Of a stretch of DNA of 64,000 bases, positions 1 to 10,645 are shown piece by piece (within the stretch, counting starts at the first letter, position 1; every line of letters begins with the position of its first letter). Made by a program: the position numbers and the translations under genes. The notes beneath the pieces are model-generated. The model was given only the letters and a program-made list of their open reading frames with translations, was not told the origin of the DNA and made no database searches. The DNA lies in contig NZ_FRCL01000001.1 of NCBI RefSeq assembly GCF_900142885.1, positions 228,311-292,310 on the forward strand, read 5' to 3'. Source of the stretch: Flavobacterium xinjiangense. Lineage in GTDB: Bacteria > Bacteroidota > Bacteroidia > Flavobacteriales > Flavobacteriaceae.

Positions 1-7
1 AAAATAA

Positions 8-33
8 CCCGAAAATCAAATTGAATTTTCGGG
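8..33 (-). terminator. Rho-independent terminator after ftsZ
   Basis: A ten-base arm CCCGAAAATC pairs with the tail AATTTTCGGG across a short loop. Read on the minus strand the hairpin is followed by a T-rich run. It lies 25 bases past the ftsZ stop and so closes the dcw operon. Confidence 0.7.
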
Positions 34-57
34 CTATATCATTTCGGTTTGAGTTCG

Positions 58-2004
58 TTAATCTACATTGTCATGCAAATACGAGTTGTTTGAACGCAAC
101 TGTAAATCATTATTGCTGTCTGTTCCCACTGAAATTCTCGAATTTGTATTGTTTGGTTGATTATTTGAAATATCTATTCCTAATCTTTTGTACGCAGGTT
201 CTTTTTCGTACTCATCAATTTTAGAAACATTATTATGAAACTTGTAATTGAATTCTTTTAATTTTTTTCTTCTTTCGTCAGCTCTAAGCTTCAAAGTTTC
301 TTCAATTGTCATTTCCATTGGAGAAATATTTTCGAAATGAGTTGGTGCATTTGTAGCTGCATCTACTTGTTTCATTGTAATATTTAACTCGGCAGGAACA
401 GGAACTTCAACTACTTTTGCAATTGGTTTAGCTGCGAAATCAGTATCTGCTTCCATGTACTCCTCAAGAGAATATTTGATAATTCCTCTGTCAGACAATT
501 CTGTAACCGGAACAAATTGAACTGCTTCGTTTACTTTGATATCGCGAGTTTCATTCGTTAGTTCAAATAAAACTTTGCTTTCCTCAACGGGAGCAACTGG
601 TTCCGATTTAAAAAGTGGCAAATCAAAAGAGAAAACCGTTTGTTCCTGTCTTTCGATAATTTTTGGCTGAACTGCTTTTACTTCTTTAACTTCTGGTGCG
701 GTAAAAGTAAATTCACTATCATTAATTGGAGAAACGATTTCAAAAGTCACATCTAAATTTTTTATAAATTCAGACATAACCATCAACTCTTCTTTATTGA
801 TTGTTGGCGCTGGTACTGTTACAACTGGCTCAGGAGCCACTACTGTTGTATCTTCTAATAAGTCGAAAACAATTCTTTCGTTAGTATTAGACACCGGTGT
901 TACGTTATTTAAATCGAATGCAGCAACAGCTCTATTACTTAGATTATGAACACTTCTTTGTTCATCTTCTAATGTGTGTATAATTTTTTTTGGCTCTGTA
1001 TTTACAATTTCATTTTGTTGTTCAATATCAAATCCCGTAGCGATTATGGTAACTGCAATAGCATCTCCAAGTGATTCGTCTTCACCAACCCCCATGATAA
1101 TATTTGCATTATGACCTGCTTCAATTTGAATATGATCATTAATCTCTCCTATTTCGTCAATTGTAATTTCATTAGTTCCAGAAACGATAAGCAACAATAC
1201 GTTTTTGGCACCTGTAATTTTATTATCATTTAACAAAGGAGAATCTAAAGCTGCAATAATTGCCTCTTTAGCTCTATTCTCGCCTGAAGAAACAGAAGAT
1301 CCCATGATAGCCGTTCCACTATTATACAATACTGTTTTAGCATCTCTTAAATCGATATTTTGAGTATAGTGATGCGTAATTACTTCGGCAATACCTCTTG
1401 AGGCTGTCGCCAAAACTTCATCCGCTTTTGAAAACCCAGCTTTGAAACCAAGATTTCCGTATACTTCTCTTAATTTATTATTATTGATAACAATTAATGA
1501 GTCGACTTGTTTACGTAATTTATCGATACCTATTAAGGCTTGCTCCTGACGCACTTTCCCTTCAAATAAGAAAGGCAAAGTCACAATTCCTACCGTAAGA
1601 ATATCTCTTTCTTTAGCCAATTGCGCTATTACCGGCGCAGCTCCAGTTCCAGTTCCACCACCCATTCCTGCAGTGATGAAAACCATTTTAGTATTGCGAT
1701 CCAACATTTTTTCAATCTCGGCAATACTTTCAATAGCAGATTGCTGTCCTACATCTGGATTTGCTCCAGCACCAAGTCCTTCAGTCAAATGTACCCCTAA
1801 CTGAATTTTATTAGGCACAGAACTACTCTGTAAGGCTTGAGAATCCGTATTACAAACGATGAAATCAACGCCTTTAATACCTTGTTTGAACATGTGATTA
1901 ATGGCATTACTACCGCCTCCACCTACACCAATTACTTTTATAACATTTGATTGATTTTTTGGTAAATCAAATGAAATACTTCCAAATTCTGAGTTGCTCA
2001 TCAT
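58..2004 (-). CDS. ftsZ: Cell division protein FtsZ with long C-terminal extension
   Basis: This is the tubulin-like GTPase that polymerises into the Z ring at midcell. The nucleotide signature GGGTGTGA is at residues 115-122, a glycine-rich GVGGGGSN at 27-34, and the T7-loop equivalent NIDLRD keeps both catalytic aspartates. The protein has 648 residues against about 380 in E. coli. The extra length is a charged, low-complexity tail from about residue 345, with a proline-containing peptide PAYKRLGI near the end that may be the partner-binding peptide (inference), followed by about 40 more polar residues. The start could equally be the second Met (2001). It lies 89 bases after ftsA, last in the dcw operon. 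Confidence 0.97.
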   Translation of the reverse strand: MMSNSEFGSISFDLPKNQSNVIKVIGVGGGGSNAINHMFKQGIKGVDFIVCNTDSQALQSSSVPNKIQLGVHLTEGLGAGANPDVGQQSAIESIAEIEKMLDRNTKMVFITAGMGGGTGTGAAPVIAQLAKERDILTVGIVTLPFLFEGKVRQEQALIGIDKLRKQVDSLIVINNNKLREVYGNLGFKAGFSKADEVLATASRGIAEVITHHYTQNIDLRDAKTVLYNSGTAIMGSSVSSGENRAKEAIIAALDSPLLNDNKITGAKNVLLLIVSGTNEITIDEIGEINDHIQIEAGHNANIIMGVGEDESLGDAIAVTIIATGFDIEQQNEIVNTEPKKIIHTLEDEQRSVHNLSNRAVAAFDLNNVTPVSNTNERIVFDLLEDTTVVAPEPVVTVPAPTINKEELMVMSEFIKNLDVTFEIVSPINDSEFTFTAPEVKEVKAVQPKIIERQEQTVFSFDLPLFKSEPVAPVEESKVLFELTNETRDIKVNEAVQFVPVTELSDRGIIKYSLEEYMEADTDFAAKPIAKVVEVPVPAELNITMKQVDAATNAPTHFENISPMEMTIEETLKLRADERRKKLKEFNYKFHNNVSKIDEYEKEPAYKRLGIDISNNQPNNTNSRISVGTDSNNDLQLRSNNSYLHDNVD

Positions 2005-2093
2005 TTTATTTGGTTTTAAAATTCTTGTTTAATTCTTTTTTTCTTCTTAAAGCGTGGGGCAAAAAGGAGAATGAAATATTTATTATTTATTAA

Positions 2094-3476
2094 CTATTCT
2101 GCGTTATCCAGGAAATCCTTAATCTTATCAACATACCTGTCAAAAAATGATCTTTGTATTTTATCTCCCGTAGATACTTGTTTTTCTCCAAAGTTTTGTC
2201 CGTCCACTTCGGCTTCTGTTACCGGCACTACCACCTCTTGAATTTGCGTAACTGGCGCTCTGTAAACTGTAGCTTTTGGCGGTTCAATAGCGTCCATTCT
2301 TATGGCACTTTGAGAATTATTTTGAATACTATTCATTACTAGTCCTACAGCGGTAGCATATAAAGGACTCGAAATCTCTTCATCAGAATTTCCAGCTAAA
2401 TGCTCGTTTGGATATCCTATTCTGGTATCCATTCCGGTAATGTATTCCACTAACTGCTTGATGTGTTTCAATTGTGCTCCACCACCAGTAAGTACTATCC
2501 CAGCAATCAGCTTTTTACGAGGATCTTCATGCCCGTAAGCTTTCACTTCCGTGAAAACCTGATCTATAATTTCGACAACACGAGCGTGAATTATTTTCGA
2601 AAGATTCTTTAACGAAATCTCTTTTGGCTCTCTGCCTCTTAATCCAGGAATAGAAACAATTTCGTTGTCTTTATTTTCCCCTGGCCAAGCAGAACCAAAT
2701 TTAACTTTTAATAACTCCGCTTGCTTTTCAATGATTGAACAGCCTTCTTTAATATCATCAGTAATTACATTTCCTCCAAAAGGAATTACAGCAGTATGAC
2801 GAATAATACCATCTTTGAAAATGGCCAAATCCGTTGTGCCGCCACCTATATCGATAAGCGCAACACCTGCTTCTTTTTCTTCTTGGCTCAAAACGGCATC
2901 AGCAGACGCTAACGGCTCCAATGTCAAACCTGATAATTCTATCCCTGAGCTTTGAATACATCTTCCCACGTTACGTATCGATGAGGCCTGTCCTACTACA
3001 ACATGAAAACTTGATTCCAATCTTCCGCCATACATTCCTATAGGCTCTTTGATTTCCGATTGTCCGTCAATTTTAAATTCTTGTGGCAGTACGTGTATAA
3101 TTTCCTCACCTGGTAACATGGCCAATTTATTTACCTGGTCAATCAAAAGCTGTATGTCATTCTCCCCAATAACTTCTTCGGGATTATTTCTGCTAATATA
3201 ATCTGTGTGTTGAATACTGCGTATGTGTTGACCAGCAATTCCAACCACTACGTCTTTAATCTTATAACCTGAATTATTTTCCGCTTCTTGAATTGCTTGT
3301 TGGATAGATTGAATAGTTTGAGTGATGTTATTCACAACACCTCTTGCAACTCCTAAGCTTTTGGATTTTCCAATTCCCAAAATCTCTAATTTCCCATACT
3401 CATTTTTCTTGCCTATCATGGCAACAATTTTGGTTGTCCCAATATCTAGACCTACTGCAATATTCTCTTTTTCCAT
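2094..3476 (-). CDS. ftsA: Cell division protein FtsA
   Basis: This actin-fold ATPase tethers FtsZ to the membrane and recruits the later divisome. It opens with the phosphate-1 motif GLDIGTTK, has the IGGGTTDLAIF phosphate-2 segment in the middle and the adenosine motif LTGGGAQL near residue 330. The C-terminus has a linker followed by an amphipathic helix (FFDRYVDKIKDFL), the expected membrane-targeting sequence. Length (460 residues) is normal for Bacteroidetes. It lies 6 bases after ftsQ and before ftsZ, the usual ftsQ-ftsA-ftsZ order. Confidence 0.96.
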   Translation of the reverse strand: MEKENIAVGLDIGTTKIVAMIGKKNEYGKLEILGIGKSKSLGVARGVVNNITQTIQSIQQAIQEAENNSGYKIKDVVVGIAGQHIRSIQHTDYISRNNPEEVIGENDIQLLIDQVNKLAMLPGEEIIHVLPQEFKIDGQSEIKEPIGMYGGRLESSFHVVVGQASSIRNVGRCIQSSGIELSGLTLEPLASADAVLSQEEKEAGVALIDIGGGTTDLAIFKDGIIRHTAVIPFGGNVITDDIKEGCSIIEKQAELLKVKFGSAWPGENKDNEIVSIPGLRGREPKEISLKNLSKIIHARVVEIIDQVFTEVKAYGHEDPRKKLIAGIVLTGGGAQLKHIKQLVEYITGMDTRIGYPNEHLAGNSDEEISSPLYATAVGLVMNSIQNNSQSAIRMDAIEPPKATVYRAPVTQIQEVVVPVTEAEVDGQNFGEKQVSTGDKIQRSFFDRYVDKIKDFLDNAE

Positions 3477-3482
3477 TATCTA

Positions 3483-4205
3483 TTATTTAGTGCAAACTAC
3501 TTGTTCCGTAAATCTGAGATCTATTTTTTTATATTTATACAACGTACTATCTAAAACCGCCTTTTGAAAAAAAGCTTTATAATTTTTGAATTTACGCTCT
3601 ACATTTATCATTCTGCCAAAATCAATTTGATAATCAAAATTTCTATTGAGCATTATTAAGCTACCGTTCGGCATAATTTGTATTCCGATGATGTTTTTTT
3701 TCAAAAAAGCATCGTCATATATTATGCGAAATAAATCAGCTAAATCTTCGTTATTTTTTTTATTAATCCCCCCTAAAACAAGTGGAACTCTAGCTGTAAA
3801 ATTTGCTGACAATGGCATTCTATTCCCTTTGTAATCAATATAGAAAGAACCTCCTTCATCAAAAACCCTGGCTATTGGAGTCTTTTGTTTCACTACTGCT
3901 TTTAAAACGCCATCGATACTCACAAATACATCTGACTTTTCAATCATTTCTTGTGCATCTAGTATTTTTTCCAGCTTATTCAAATCTAAATTAACTTTTT
4001 GAATGCTCGATGCATCTTTTTTATTTTCTATTAACAATTTATTAACCGTTTCTTGCCTTACAAATGGAGAGACATCTCCTACAAAAACAACGGTAGATTT
4101 AATTAATTTTCTGTTTGCATTTCGATTTGACGTGAATGAAAACAGAAAAACAACTAATGCAAACATCAGTATTAATCGAATATTTGTCCAATTAAAGAGT
4201 TTCAT
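3483..4205 (-). CDS. ftsQ: Cell division protein FtsQ/DivIB
   Basis: This is a bitopic divisome protein with a short cytoplasmic N-terminus, one membrane segment at about residues 10-26, and an extracytoplasmic region beginning with a POTRA-like stretch (SPFVRQETVNKLL). Sequence conservation in FtsQ is always weak, so the call rests on topology, the 240-residue length and its place between murC and ftsA. Its first 14 bases overlap the end of murC, indicating translational coupling. Confidence 0.88.
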   Translation of the reverse strand: MKLFNWTNIRLILMFALVVFLFSFTSNRNANRKLIKSTVVFVGDVSPFVRQETVNKLLIENKKDASSIQKVNLDLNKLEKILDAQEMIEKSDVFVSIDGVLKAVVKQKTPIARVFDEGGSFYIDYKGNRMPLSANFTARVPLVLGGINKKNNEDLADLFRIIYDDAFLKKNIIGIQIMPNGSLIMLNRNFDYQIDFGRMINVERKFKNYKAFFQKAVLDSTLYKYKKIDLRFTEQVVCTK

Positions 4206-5541
4206 TTAGCGCTTTTTTAATTGTTGGAACCAGTTCTCCTATGTCTCCTGCACCGATGGTCACAATAACGGTAGCATCGGATTCAAGAATTGTTGGAATT
4301 AAGTCATTTTTTAATACCAATTTTTTATCATCGTTCGTCATTTTATCCATTAACCATTGGGAAGTAATTCCTTCCATTGGTAATTCACGAGCAGGATAAA
4401 TATCCAACAAAACAACTTCGTCAAAAGCAGATAAACTTTTGGCAAAATCATCTGAAAAATCTCTGGTTCTACTAAACAAATGAGGTTGAAAAATAGCCAA
4501 AACTTTTTGATTAGGATATAATTCTCTAACTGCCTGATGCACCGCATTTATTTCCGTTGGATGATGCGCATAATCATCTATATAAACAAATTTATCTGTT
4601 TTTATTTGATAGGAAAACCTTCTTTTTATGCCTTTGAATGACGCTATGGCTTTTGCAATGGCATCGGTTGGGGTGCCGAATAATTTTGCCATTGCGATAG
4701 CCATTAAAGCATTCATTAAATTGTGTTTTCCAGGTAATCCAAACTGTAAATCTTTTATTGTTTCAGTAGGCGTTTGTACATCGAACGTGTAACTGCCATT
4801 CCCAACTCTAACATTAAACGCCTTAAAGACTGCATCTTCATTTACCGCACAGGTAACTCCTTCAATTGGTAATTCTTTCGTTATAAAAAGATTACTTTTA
4901 TCTTCTACTTTAGAAGCAAATTCAATAAATGATTCTTCTATGGCTTGACTGGTCCCATAAATATCCAAATGATCCGCATCCATTGATGTAATGCAAGCAA
5001 TATTGGGATGCAAATGCAAGAATGAACGGTCAAATTCATCTGCTTCAACAACAGTAACTGTTTTACCGCTTCCTATTAAATTCGAATTGTAATTTTCTAC
5101 AATCCCTCCAATAAAAGCAGTTACATCAGCACCACTTTCATGTAAAACATGACCCAAAATACTTGAGGTAGTAGTTTTACCATGAGTTCCCGCAACTGCA
5201 AAACAAAAAGTATCTTTGGTTATTATCCCTAAAACTTCAGCTCTTTTTTTAACCTGATATTCTCTTTCCAAAAAGAAATTCCATTCAGAATGATTTTTAG
5301 GCACCGCTGGAGTAATAATAACCAACGTGTTTTCTAAATAATAGTCTTTTGGAATTAAATCAATATTATCTTCAAAATGAATTGTAATACCACTTTCTAT
5401 TAATTCATCTGTAAGCATCGTAGGTGTTTTATCGTAACCCGAGACTTGCTTGCCGATATTTTTGAAATAACGAGCCAAAGCACTCATACCGATGCCTCCA
5501 ATTCCTATAAAATAGACGTTATGTATTTGATTTAAATTCAT
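4192..5541 (-). CDS. murC: UDP-N-acetylmuramate--L-alanine ligase MurC
   Basis: This cytoplasmic ATP-dependent ligase adds L-alanine to UDP-MurNAc, the first amino acid of the stem peptide. An N-terminal Rossmann domain carries GIGGIGMSA (13-21), the central Mur-ligase P-loop is GTHGKTTT (118-125), and the C-terminal domain includes the DDYAHHPTEI motif typical of MurC. The 449-residue length is normal. It lies between murG (27-base gap) and ftsQ (14-base overlap). Confidence 0.97.
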   Translation of the reverse strand: MNLNQIHNVYFIGIGGIGMSALARYFKNIGKQVSGYDKTPTMLTDELIESGITIHFEDNIDLIPKDYYLENTLVIITPAVPKNHSEWNFFLEREYQVKKRAEVLGIITKDTFCFAVAGTHGKTTTSSILGHVLHESGADVTAFIGGIVENYNSNLIGSGKTVTVVEADEFDRSFLHLHPNIACITSMDADHLDIYGTSQAIEESFIEFASKVEDKSNLFITKELPIEGVTCAVNEDAVFKAFNVRVGNGSYTFDVQTPTETIKDLQFGLPGKHNLMNALMAIAMAKLFGTPTDAIAKAIASFKGIKRRFSYQIKTDKFVYIDDYAHHPTEINAVHQAVRELYPNQKVLAIFQPHLFSRTRDFSDDFAKSLSAFDEVVLLDIYPARELPMEGITSQWLMDKMTNDDKKLVLKNDLIPTILESDATVIVTIGAGDIGELVPTIKKALNETL

Positions 5542-5568
5542 ATTATTTATACTTTACTCGTTTATTTT

Positions 5569-6657
5569 TTATTTAATTAACTTGACGATTTCGTCAACAA
5601 TTTGTTTCGTTGCTTCCGGTTTGGCCAATTGTTCTATATTCTCACATAATTGATTCTGTTTTCCCTGATCTTTCAGCAAGGCTTCAAAAACAAGACCAAA
5701 TTGCGAATCTAGCTCAGATTCTTTCAACATAATTGCTCCTTTTCTATCTACAATTGCCTGAGCATTTTTAGTCTGGTGATCTTCAGCTACATTAGGAGAA
5801 GGAATAAAAATCACAGGTTTCCCCACAATGCACAATTCCGAAACTGATGACGCACCTGCACGAGAAATGACAATATCGGCGGCGGCATAAACTAAATCCA
5901 TTTTTTCAATAAAAGCCATTACTTGCACATCACCTTCATTATATTTTTTATAATCTTCAAAATATAATTTTCCGCATTGCCATATAACCTGAACATTTTG
6001 AGAAAGCAAATTTTTCAACTCCTTTTCAATAAGTTGATTTACTCTTCTTGCTCCCAAACTTCCACCAAGAACCAACAACGTTTTCTTGTTAGAATCTAAA
6101 TTAAAAAATTGAATTGCTTCGGCTCTTTTACTTTGAATATCAATTAAATCTTGTCGAACCGGATTTCCTGTCAAAATCATTTTATTTTTTGGAAAAAAAC
6201 GCTCCAGATTTTCATAAGCAACACAAATTTTATTTGCTTTTTTGCTTAACCATTTATTTGTAATTCCGGGATATGAATTTTGTTCTTGAATTACCGTTGG
6301 AATTCCGGCGATTGCAGCCACCTGTAATAAAGGTCCGCTTGCAAAGCCGCCTGTTCCTATAACTACATCGGGTTTAAACTCTCTTATTATAGTTCTAGAT
6401 TTTAATAAACTTGCCAGAAGTTTGAGCGGAAAAAGGGAATTATCAAATGTCAACCTTCGTTGAATACCAGAAATCCAAAGCCCTTTTATTTTATACCCAG
6501 CCTGAGGAACTTTTTGCATTTCCATTTTATCCTGAGCTCCTACAAAAAGAAATTCAGCATCCGGAAAGCGAGATTTTAATTCATTGGCAATCGCAATGGC
6601 AGGATAAATATGTCCTCCAGTTCCGCCACCGCTTAATATGAATTTGTATTGTTTCAT
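5569..6657 (-). CDS. murG: Undecaprenyldiphospho-muramoylpentapeptide GlcNAc transferase MurG
   Basis: This GT28 glycosyltransferase transfers GlcNAc from UDP-GlcNAc to lipid I to make lipid II at the inner face of the membrane. The N-terminal [15 protein letters not shown] loop binds the lipid substrate. The C-terminal domain has LGGSLGA and [11 protein letters not shown], plus the UDP-binding segment around [10 protein letters not shown]. Length 362 is standard. It lies between ftsW and murC in the operon. Confidence 0.97.
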   Translation of the reverse strand: MKQYKFILSGGGTGGHIYPAIAIANELKSRFPDAEFLFVGAQDKMEMQKVPQAGYKIKGLWISGIQRRLTFDNSLFPLKLLASLLKSRTIIREFKPDVVIGTGGFASGPLLQVAAIAGIPTVIQEQNSYPGITNKWLSKKANKICVAYENLERFFPKNKMILTGNPVRQDLIDIQSKRAEAIQFFNLDSNKKTLLVLGGSLGARRVNQLIEKELKNLLSQNVQVIWQCGKLYFEDYKKYNEGDVQVMAFIEKMDLVYAAADIVISRAGASSVSELCIVGKPVIFIPSPNVAEDHQTKNAQAIVDRKGAIMLKESELDSQFGLVFEALLKDQGKQNQLCENIEQLAKPEATKQIVDEIVKLIK

Positions 6658-6714
6658 TTTTTATAATGTTACTGAGTTCCTCTGTTTTCAAAAATTATTT
6701 AATCTTAAAAGCGA

Positions 6715-8004
6715 TTACTTATTTAAAACTGCATTCATTGGATTACTAGCTTTATCCTCTATAGAATAATCATTATCTGTACAATATTCCTCTTCTAATT
6801 GTTTGTCAATTAATTTTTGAAGTGCTTCGTCTCTTAAAGTTGACTCTTTTAATTCCTGCGCGATTTCTTCTTCTTTTTTGGTTACACTTATTATGATTCC
6901 AAGTGCAAAACAGGTCATCCAGATAGAACTTCCTCCACTACTTATCAAGGGTAATGTTTGTCCTGTAACAGGCAATAATTCTACGGCAACAGCCATATTA
7001 ATCATTGCTTGAAATATCATGGGAAAACCTAAACCGATAACCACTAATTTTCCAAATAGTGAATTGGCTTTATGAGAGGCTACGACAAATCGGAACAACA
7101 ATAATAAATACAAAGCCAGAACACCTAAACCACCTATAAGCCCATATTCTTCAACAATAATGGCATAAATGAAATCTGAAGAGGACTGAGGCAAGAAATT
7201 CTTTTGAACGCTTTTTCCAGGACCTAACCCGTATATTTTACCAGAAGCAATTGCAATTTTTGCCTTCTCGATTTGATAATCGTCTTCATCTGGTTTATCT
7301 GTACTAAAATTCTCGATTCTGCTTTCCCAAGTATGTACTCTACTGAAAAATCTGGAGTCAGGAAAAGCTTTAGATAGAAGAACAAAAAAAGCAAGAAATA
7401 ATATTCCTGATCCTACAATGATTCCAATATATTTTAATGGGTACTTCCCAATAAAAGTCAGCATTAATATCATTGAGAAAATCAGTGCAGTCGTAGAGAA
7501 ATTAGCAGGCAAAATTAATATCAAAGTGAAAAATACCGGTAACCAAAGCTCCCACAAAGAGGCCTTGAATGTAATAGGTTCCTCTCTGGTTTTAGACAAA
7601 TAACGTGCTACAAAAATAAATAACACTATAGACGCTAATGTTGATGTTTGAAATGTTATTCCAATAAACGGCACTTGAATCCATCTACTGGCATTTGCAC
7701 CGGCGATAACAGTACCTTTAATTAAAGTGTAGGCTAATAAAATCCAAACAACCGGTAATCCTACTTTAGAGATAGCTCTAAAATAATGATACGGAACTTT
7801 GTGAATCCAATAGATAATGGCGAAACCAATACAAATATGAGCCAAATGTTTTACCAAGTACCCCAATGTATTTCCGTTCCCTTGGCCTATATAAGCCAAA
7901 TTACTACTTGCACTAAAAACAGGCATAAACGAAAACAAGGCTAATAAGGCCACGAATGACCAAATACCTTTATCTCCTTTTAAATTGTTTACTAGTTGTT
8001 TCAT
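6715..8004 (-). CDS. ftsW: SEDS peptidoglycan glycosyltransferase FtsW
   Basis: This polytopic membrane glycosyltransferase polymerises lipid II at the septum with its partner FtsI. About ten hydrophobic segments are visible, with family landmarks GLGPGKSVQKNFLPQSSSDF followed by the acidic pair VEEYGLIGG, and the late loop SSGGSS. A cytoplasmic C-terminal tail of about 50 charged residues follows the last membrane segment. FtsW is chosen over the elongation paralogue RodA because the gene lies between murD and murG in the dcw cluster. Confidence 0.94.
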   Translation of the reverse strand: MKQLVNNLKGDKGIWSFVALLALFSFMPVFSASSNLAYIGQGNGNTLGYLVKHLAHICIGFAIIYWIHKVPYHYFRAISKVGLPVVWILLAYTLIKGTVIAGANASRWIQVPFIGITFQTSTLASIVLFIFVARYLSKTREEPITFKASLWELWLPVFFTLILILPANFSTTALIFSMILMLTFIGKYPLKYIGIIVGSGILFLAFFVLLSKAFPDSRFFSRVHTWESRIENFSTDKPDEDDYQIEKAKIAIASGKIYGLGPGKSVQKNFLPQSSSDFIYAIIVEEYGLIGGLGVLALYLLLLFRFVVASHKANSLFGKLVVIGLGFPMIFQAMINMAVAVELLPVTGQTLPLISSGGSSIWMTCFALGIIISVTKKEEEIAQELKESTLRDEALQKLIDKQLEEEYCTDNDYSIEDKASNPMNAVLNK

Positions 8005-8076
8005 TTCTTTTTTGTTTAAAATTTTTATGTTTAAATTTTAAAGTTTCTTCCCTTAAAATTTTAAACCTAAAAATTT

Positions 8077-9408
8077 TTATAAATTCTTAACAGCTTGTTT
8101 AAATTGGTTTCCTCTGTCTTCATAGTTTTCGAATAAGTCAAAACTAGCGCAGGCCGGTGACAGTAATACTGTATCTCCTTTTTCGGTTAAACGCTGTGCC
8201 ATTCTCACTGCATCATTCATATTATCCACTTCGACCATCATATCTACAACATTCCCAAAAGCATCTATTATTTTTTTATTATCAACTCCAAGGCAAATAA
8301 TTGCTTTTACTTTTTCACGAACTAACGACATCAATTCATTGTAATCATTTCCTTTATCAACACCACCCACAATCCAAACTGTAGGCGTATTCATACTATC
8401 TAATGCAAAAAAAGTGGCATTTACATTGGTTGCTTTTGAATCATTGATGTATTGTACATTTTGAATTTTCAAAACTTTTTCAAGACGATGTTCTACTCCT
8501 TGAAAGTTAGACAAGCTTTCGCGTATTGTCGACTTTCTAATTTGCATCAATTTTGCCACAGAAGTTGCTGCCATTGCGTTTTTCATGTTATGTTTTCCTT
8601 CCAAGGCAATATGCTCTGTATCCATTGTAAACTCTTCTTGATTAATTGAAATTTCCATTTTGTTGTTTTTTATATAAGCTCCTTCGCTGAAAGTTTTAGT
8701 CAATGAAAAAGGAATTAATTTAGCTTTGGTTGTGTGTGTTTTAAACCATTCTGCAATGGCTTCATCATCTGCGTCATATATGAGGTAATCGTCCTCGGTT
8801 TGATTCATTGTAATTCTAAATTTTGAATCAATGTAATTTTCGTATTTGTAATCGTATCGATCTAAATGATCCGGACTAATATTCGTAATAATGGCAATAT
8901 GCGGTTTGAAATTTACAATTCCATCCAATTGGAAACTGCTCAACTCTAGCACGTACGACTCATAATCATTATCTGCTACCTGCCAAGCAAAACTCTTTCC
9001 AATGTTCCCTCCTAGTCCTACATTCAAACCTGCTGATTTTAGCAAATGATATGCAAGCATTGTAGTTGTTGTCTTTCCGTTGCTGCCAGTAATTCCAATT
9101 ATTGTAGCGTTTGTATAAGGGGCTGCAAACTCAATTTCTGATAGCACTGGAATTCCTTTTTCAATGAGTTTTTTTACTATCGGAGATTTCTCTGGAATTC
9201 CCGGGCTTTTCATCACCAAATCAGCATTCAGAATCAAATCTTCCGTGTGCTTTTCCTCTTCCCAGGCAATTTCATTAATGATAAGAACCTCTTTGTAATT
9301 TTCTTTTATCTTTCCAAAATCAGACACAAATACATCATATCCTTTCTTTTTACCAAGAATAGCAGTTCCAATACCGCTTTCTCCACCACCTAAAATTACT
9401 AGCCTCAT
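8077..9408 (-). CDS. murD: UDP-N-acetylmuramoyl-L-alanine--D-glutamate ligase MurD
   Basis: This ATP-dependent ligase adds D-glutamate as the second stem-peptide residue. The N-terminal domain has LGGGESGIG (6-14), the P-loop GSNGKTTTT is at 108-116, and the C-terminal domain carries the NDSKATN motif characteristic of MurD. The protein has 443 residues. The gene begins one base after mraY ends, so the two are almost certainly cotranscribed and coupled. Confidence 0.97.
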   Translation of the reverse strand: MRLVILGGGESGIGTAILGKKKGYDVFVSDFGKIKENYKEVLIINEIAWEEEKHTEDLILNADLVMKSPGIPEKSPIVKKLIEKGIPVLSEIEFAAPYTNATIIGITGSNGKTTTTMLAYHLLKSAGLNVGLGGNIGKSFAWQVADNDYESYVLELSSFQLDGIVNFKPHIAIITNISPDHLDRYDYKYENYIDSKFRITMNQTEDDYLIYDADDEAIAEWFKTHTTKAKLIPFSLTKTFSEGAYIKNNKMEISINQEEFTMDTEHIALEGKHNMKNAMAATSVAKLMQIRKSTIRESLSNFQGVEHRLEKVLKIQNVQYINDSKATNVNATFFALDSMNTPTVWIVGGVDKGNDYNELMSLVREKVKAIICLGVDNKKIIDAFGNVVDMMVEVDNMNDAVRMAQRLTEKGDTVLLSPACASFDLFENYEDRGNQFKQAVKNL

Positions 9409-9409
9409 A

Positions 9410-10639
9410 TTATCTTAATTTTAAAGTAACAATTGACAATATGGCTAACATTATGGCTACAATCCAAAAACGGGTTACAATTTTACTTTCGTGATATCCT
9501 TTTTTCTGATAATGATGATGTAAAGGCGACATAAGAAAGATTCTTCGGCCTTCGCCAAAGCGTTTCTTTGTATATTTAAAATAAGCGACTTGCAAAACGA
9601 CTGAAAAATTTTCTACAAGAAAAATTCCACATAGTAAAGGAATCAGCATTTCTTTTCGAACGGCGATTGCCAATACAGCAATGATTCCTCCAATAGTCAA
9701 ACTTCCCGTATCTCCCATAAAAACAGATGCCGGATAGGAATTGTACCAAAGAAATCCAATCAATGATCCCACAAATGCAGCTATAAAAACGGTCATTTCC
9801 CCCGAATTAGGGATATACATTATATTCAAATAATTAGAAAAAATAATATTCCCAGAAACGAACGTAAAAATCCCTAATGCCAGGACCGAAACAGCAGAAG
9901 TCCCTGCAGCCAATCCATCAATACCATCCGTTAAATTTGCACCGTTGGAAACTGCCGTAATGATAAAAATCACAACCGGAATAAAAATCAACCATGCCCA
10001 TTTTTCATAACCTTCACCTGTCCAAGCTAATAATTCAGCATAGTCAAATTCATTGTTTTTAAAGAACGGAATCGTAGTCGCCGTAGATTTTTCCTCGACT
10101 GGGGATTGAACAATTACATTTTCTGTAGGTGTTTTAAAAATATCTGATGTAGAAGTATCAGTACGAACCGTTACTGCCGGACTAAAATAAAGAACAGTCC
10201 CAACTATTAAACCCAAACCTACTTGGCCAACAACTTTAAATATACCTTTTAAACCTTCTTTATCTTTTTTGAAAATTTTGATATAATCGTCTATGAAACC
10301 AATGATTCCCATCCAAAGGGTGGTGACAATCAACAAAACGATGTAAATATTATGCAGTTTTGCAAAAAGAATAACAGGAACTAAAGTGGCAAATATGATA
10401 ATTAAACCTCCCATAGTTGGCGTACCCGCTTTTTCATTTTGACCCGCCAAACCAAGTTCACGCACGGTTTCCCCTACTTGTTGTCTTTGCAGGAAACGAA
10501 TGATTCTTTTACCATAAATCGTAGACAATAATAAAGAAAGCATCAGTGCTAACGCGGATCTAAAAGTAATGTACTGAAAAACACCTGTTCCAGGAACATC
10601 TAATATTTTGTCTAAATATTCAAATAAGTAGTATAGCAT
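9410..10639 (-). CDS. mraY: Phospho-N-acetylmuramoyl-pentapeptide transferase MraY
   Basis: This integral membrane enzyme transfers phospho-MurNAc-pentapeptide to undecaprenyl phosphate, giving lipid I. The signatures are GTPTMGG, the aspartate cluster in [28 protein letters not shown] and the HHH motif in [11 protein letters not shown]. At 409 residues it is about 50 longer than E. coli MraY. The excess is a polar insert at about residues 150-215, between an early membrane segment and FIPVVIFII, as is common in Bacteroidetes. Confidence 0.97.
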   Translation of the reverse strand: MLYYLFEYLDKILDVPGTGVFQYITFRSALALMLSLLLSTIYGKRIIRFLQRQQVGETVRELGLAGQNEKAGTPTMGGLIIIFATLVPVILFAKLHNIYIVLLIVTTLWMGIIGFIDDYIKIFKKDKEGLKGIFKVVGQVGLGLIVGTVLYFSPAVTVRTDTSTSDIFKTPTENVIVQSPVEEKSTATTIPFFKNNEFDYAELLAWTGEGYEKWAWLIFIPVVIFIITAVSNGANLTDGIDGLAAGTSAVSVLALGIFTFVSGNIIFSNYLNIMYIPNSGEMTVFIAAFVGSLIGFLWYNSYPASVFMGDTGSLTIGGIIAVLAIAVRKEMLIPLLCGIFLVENFSVVLQVAYFKYTKKRFGEGRRIFLMSPLHHHYQKKGYHESKIVTRFWIVAIMLAILSIVTLKLR

Positions 10640-10645
10640 ATTTTT

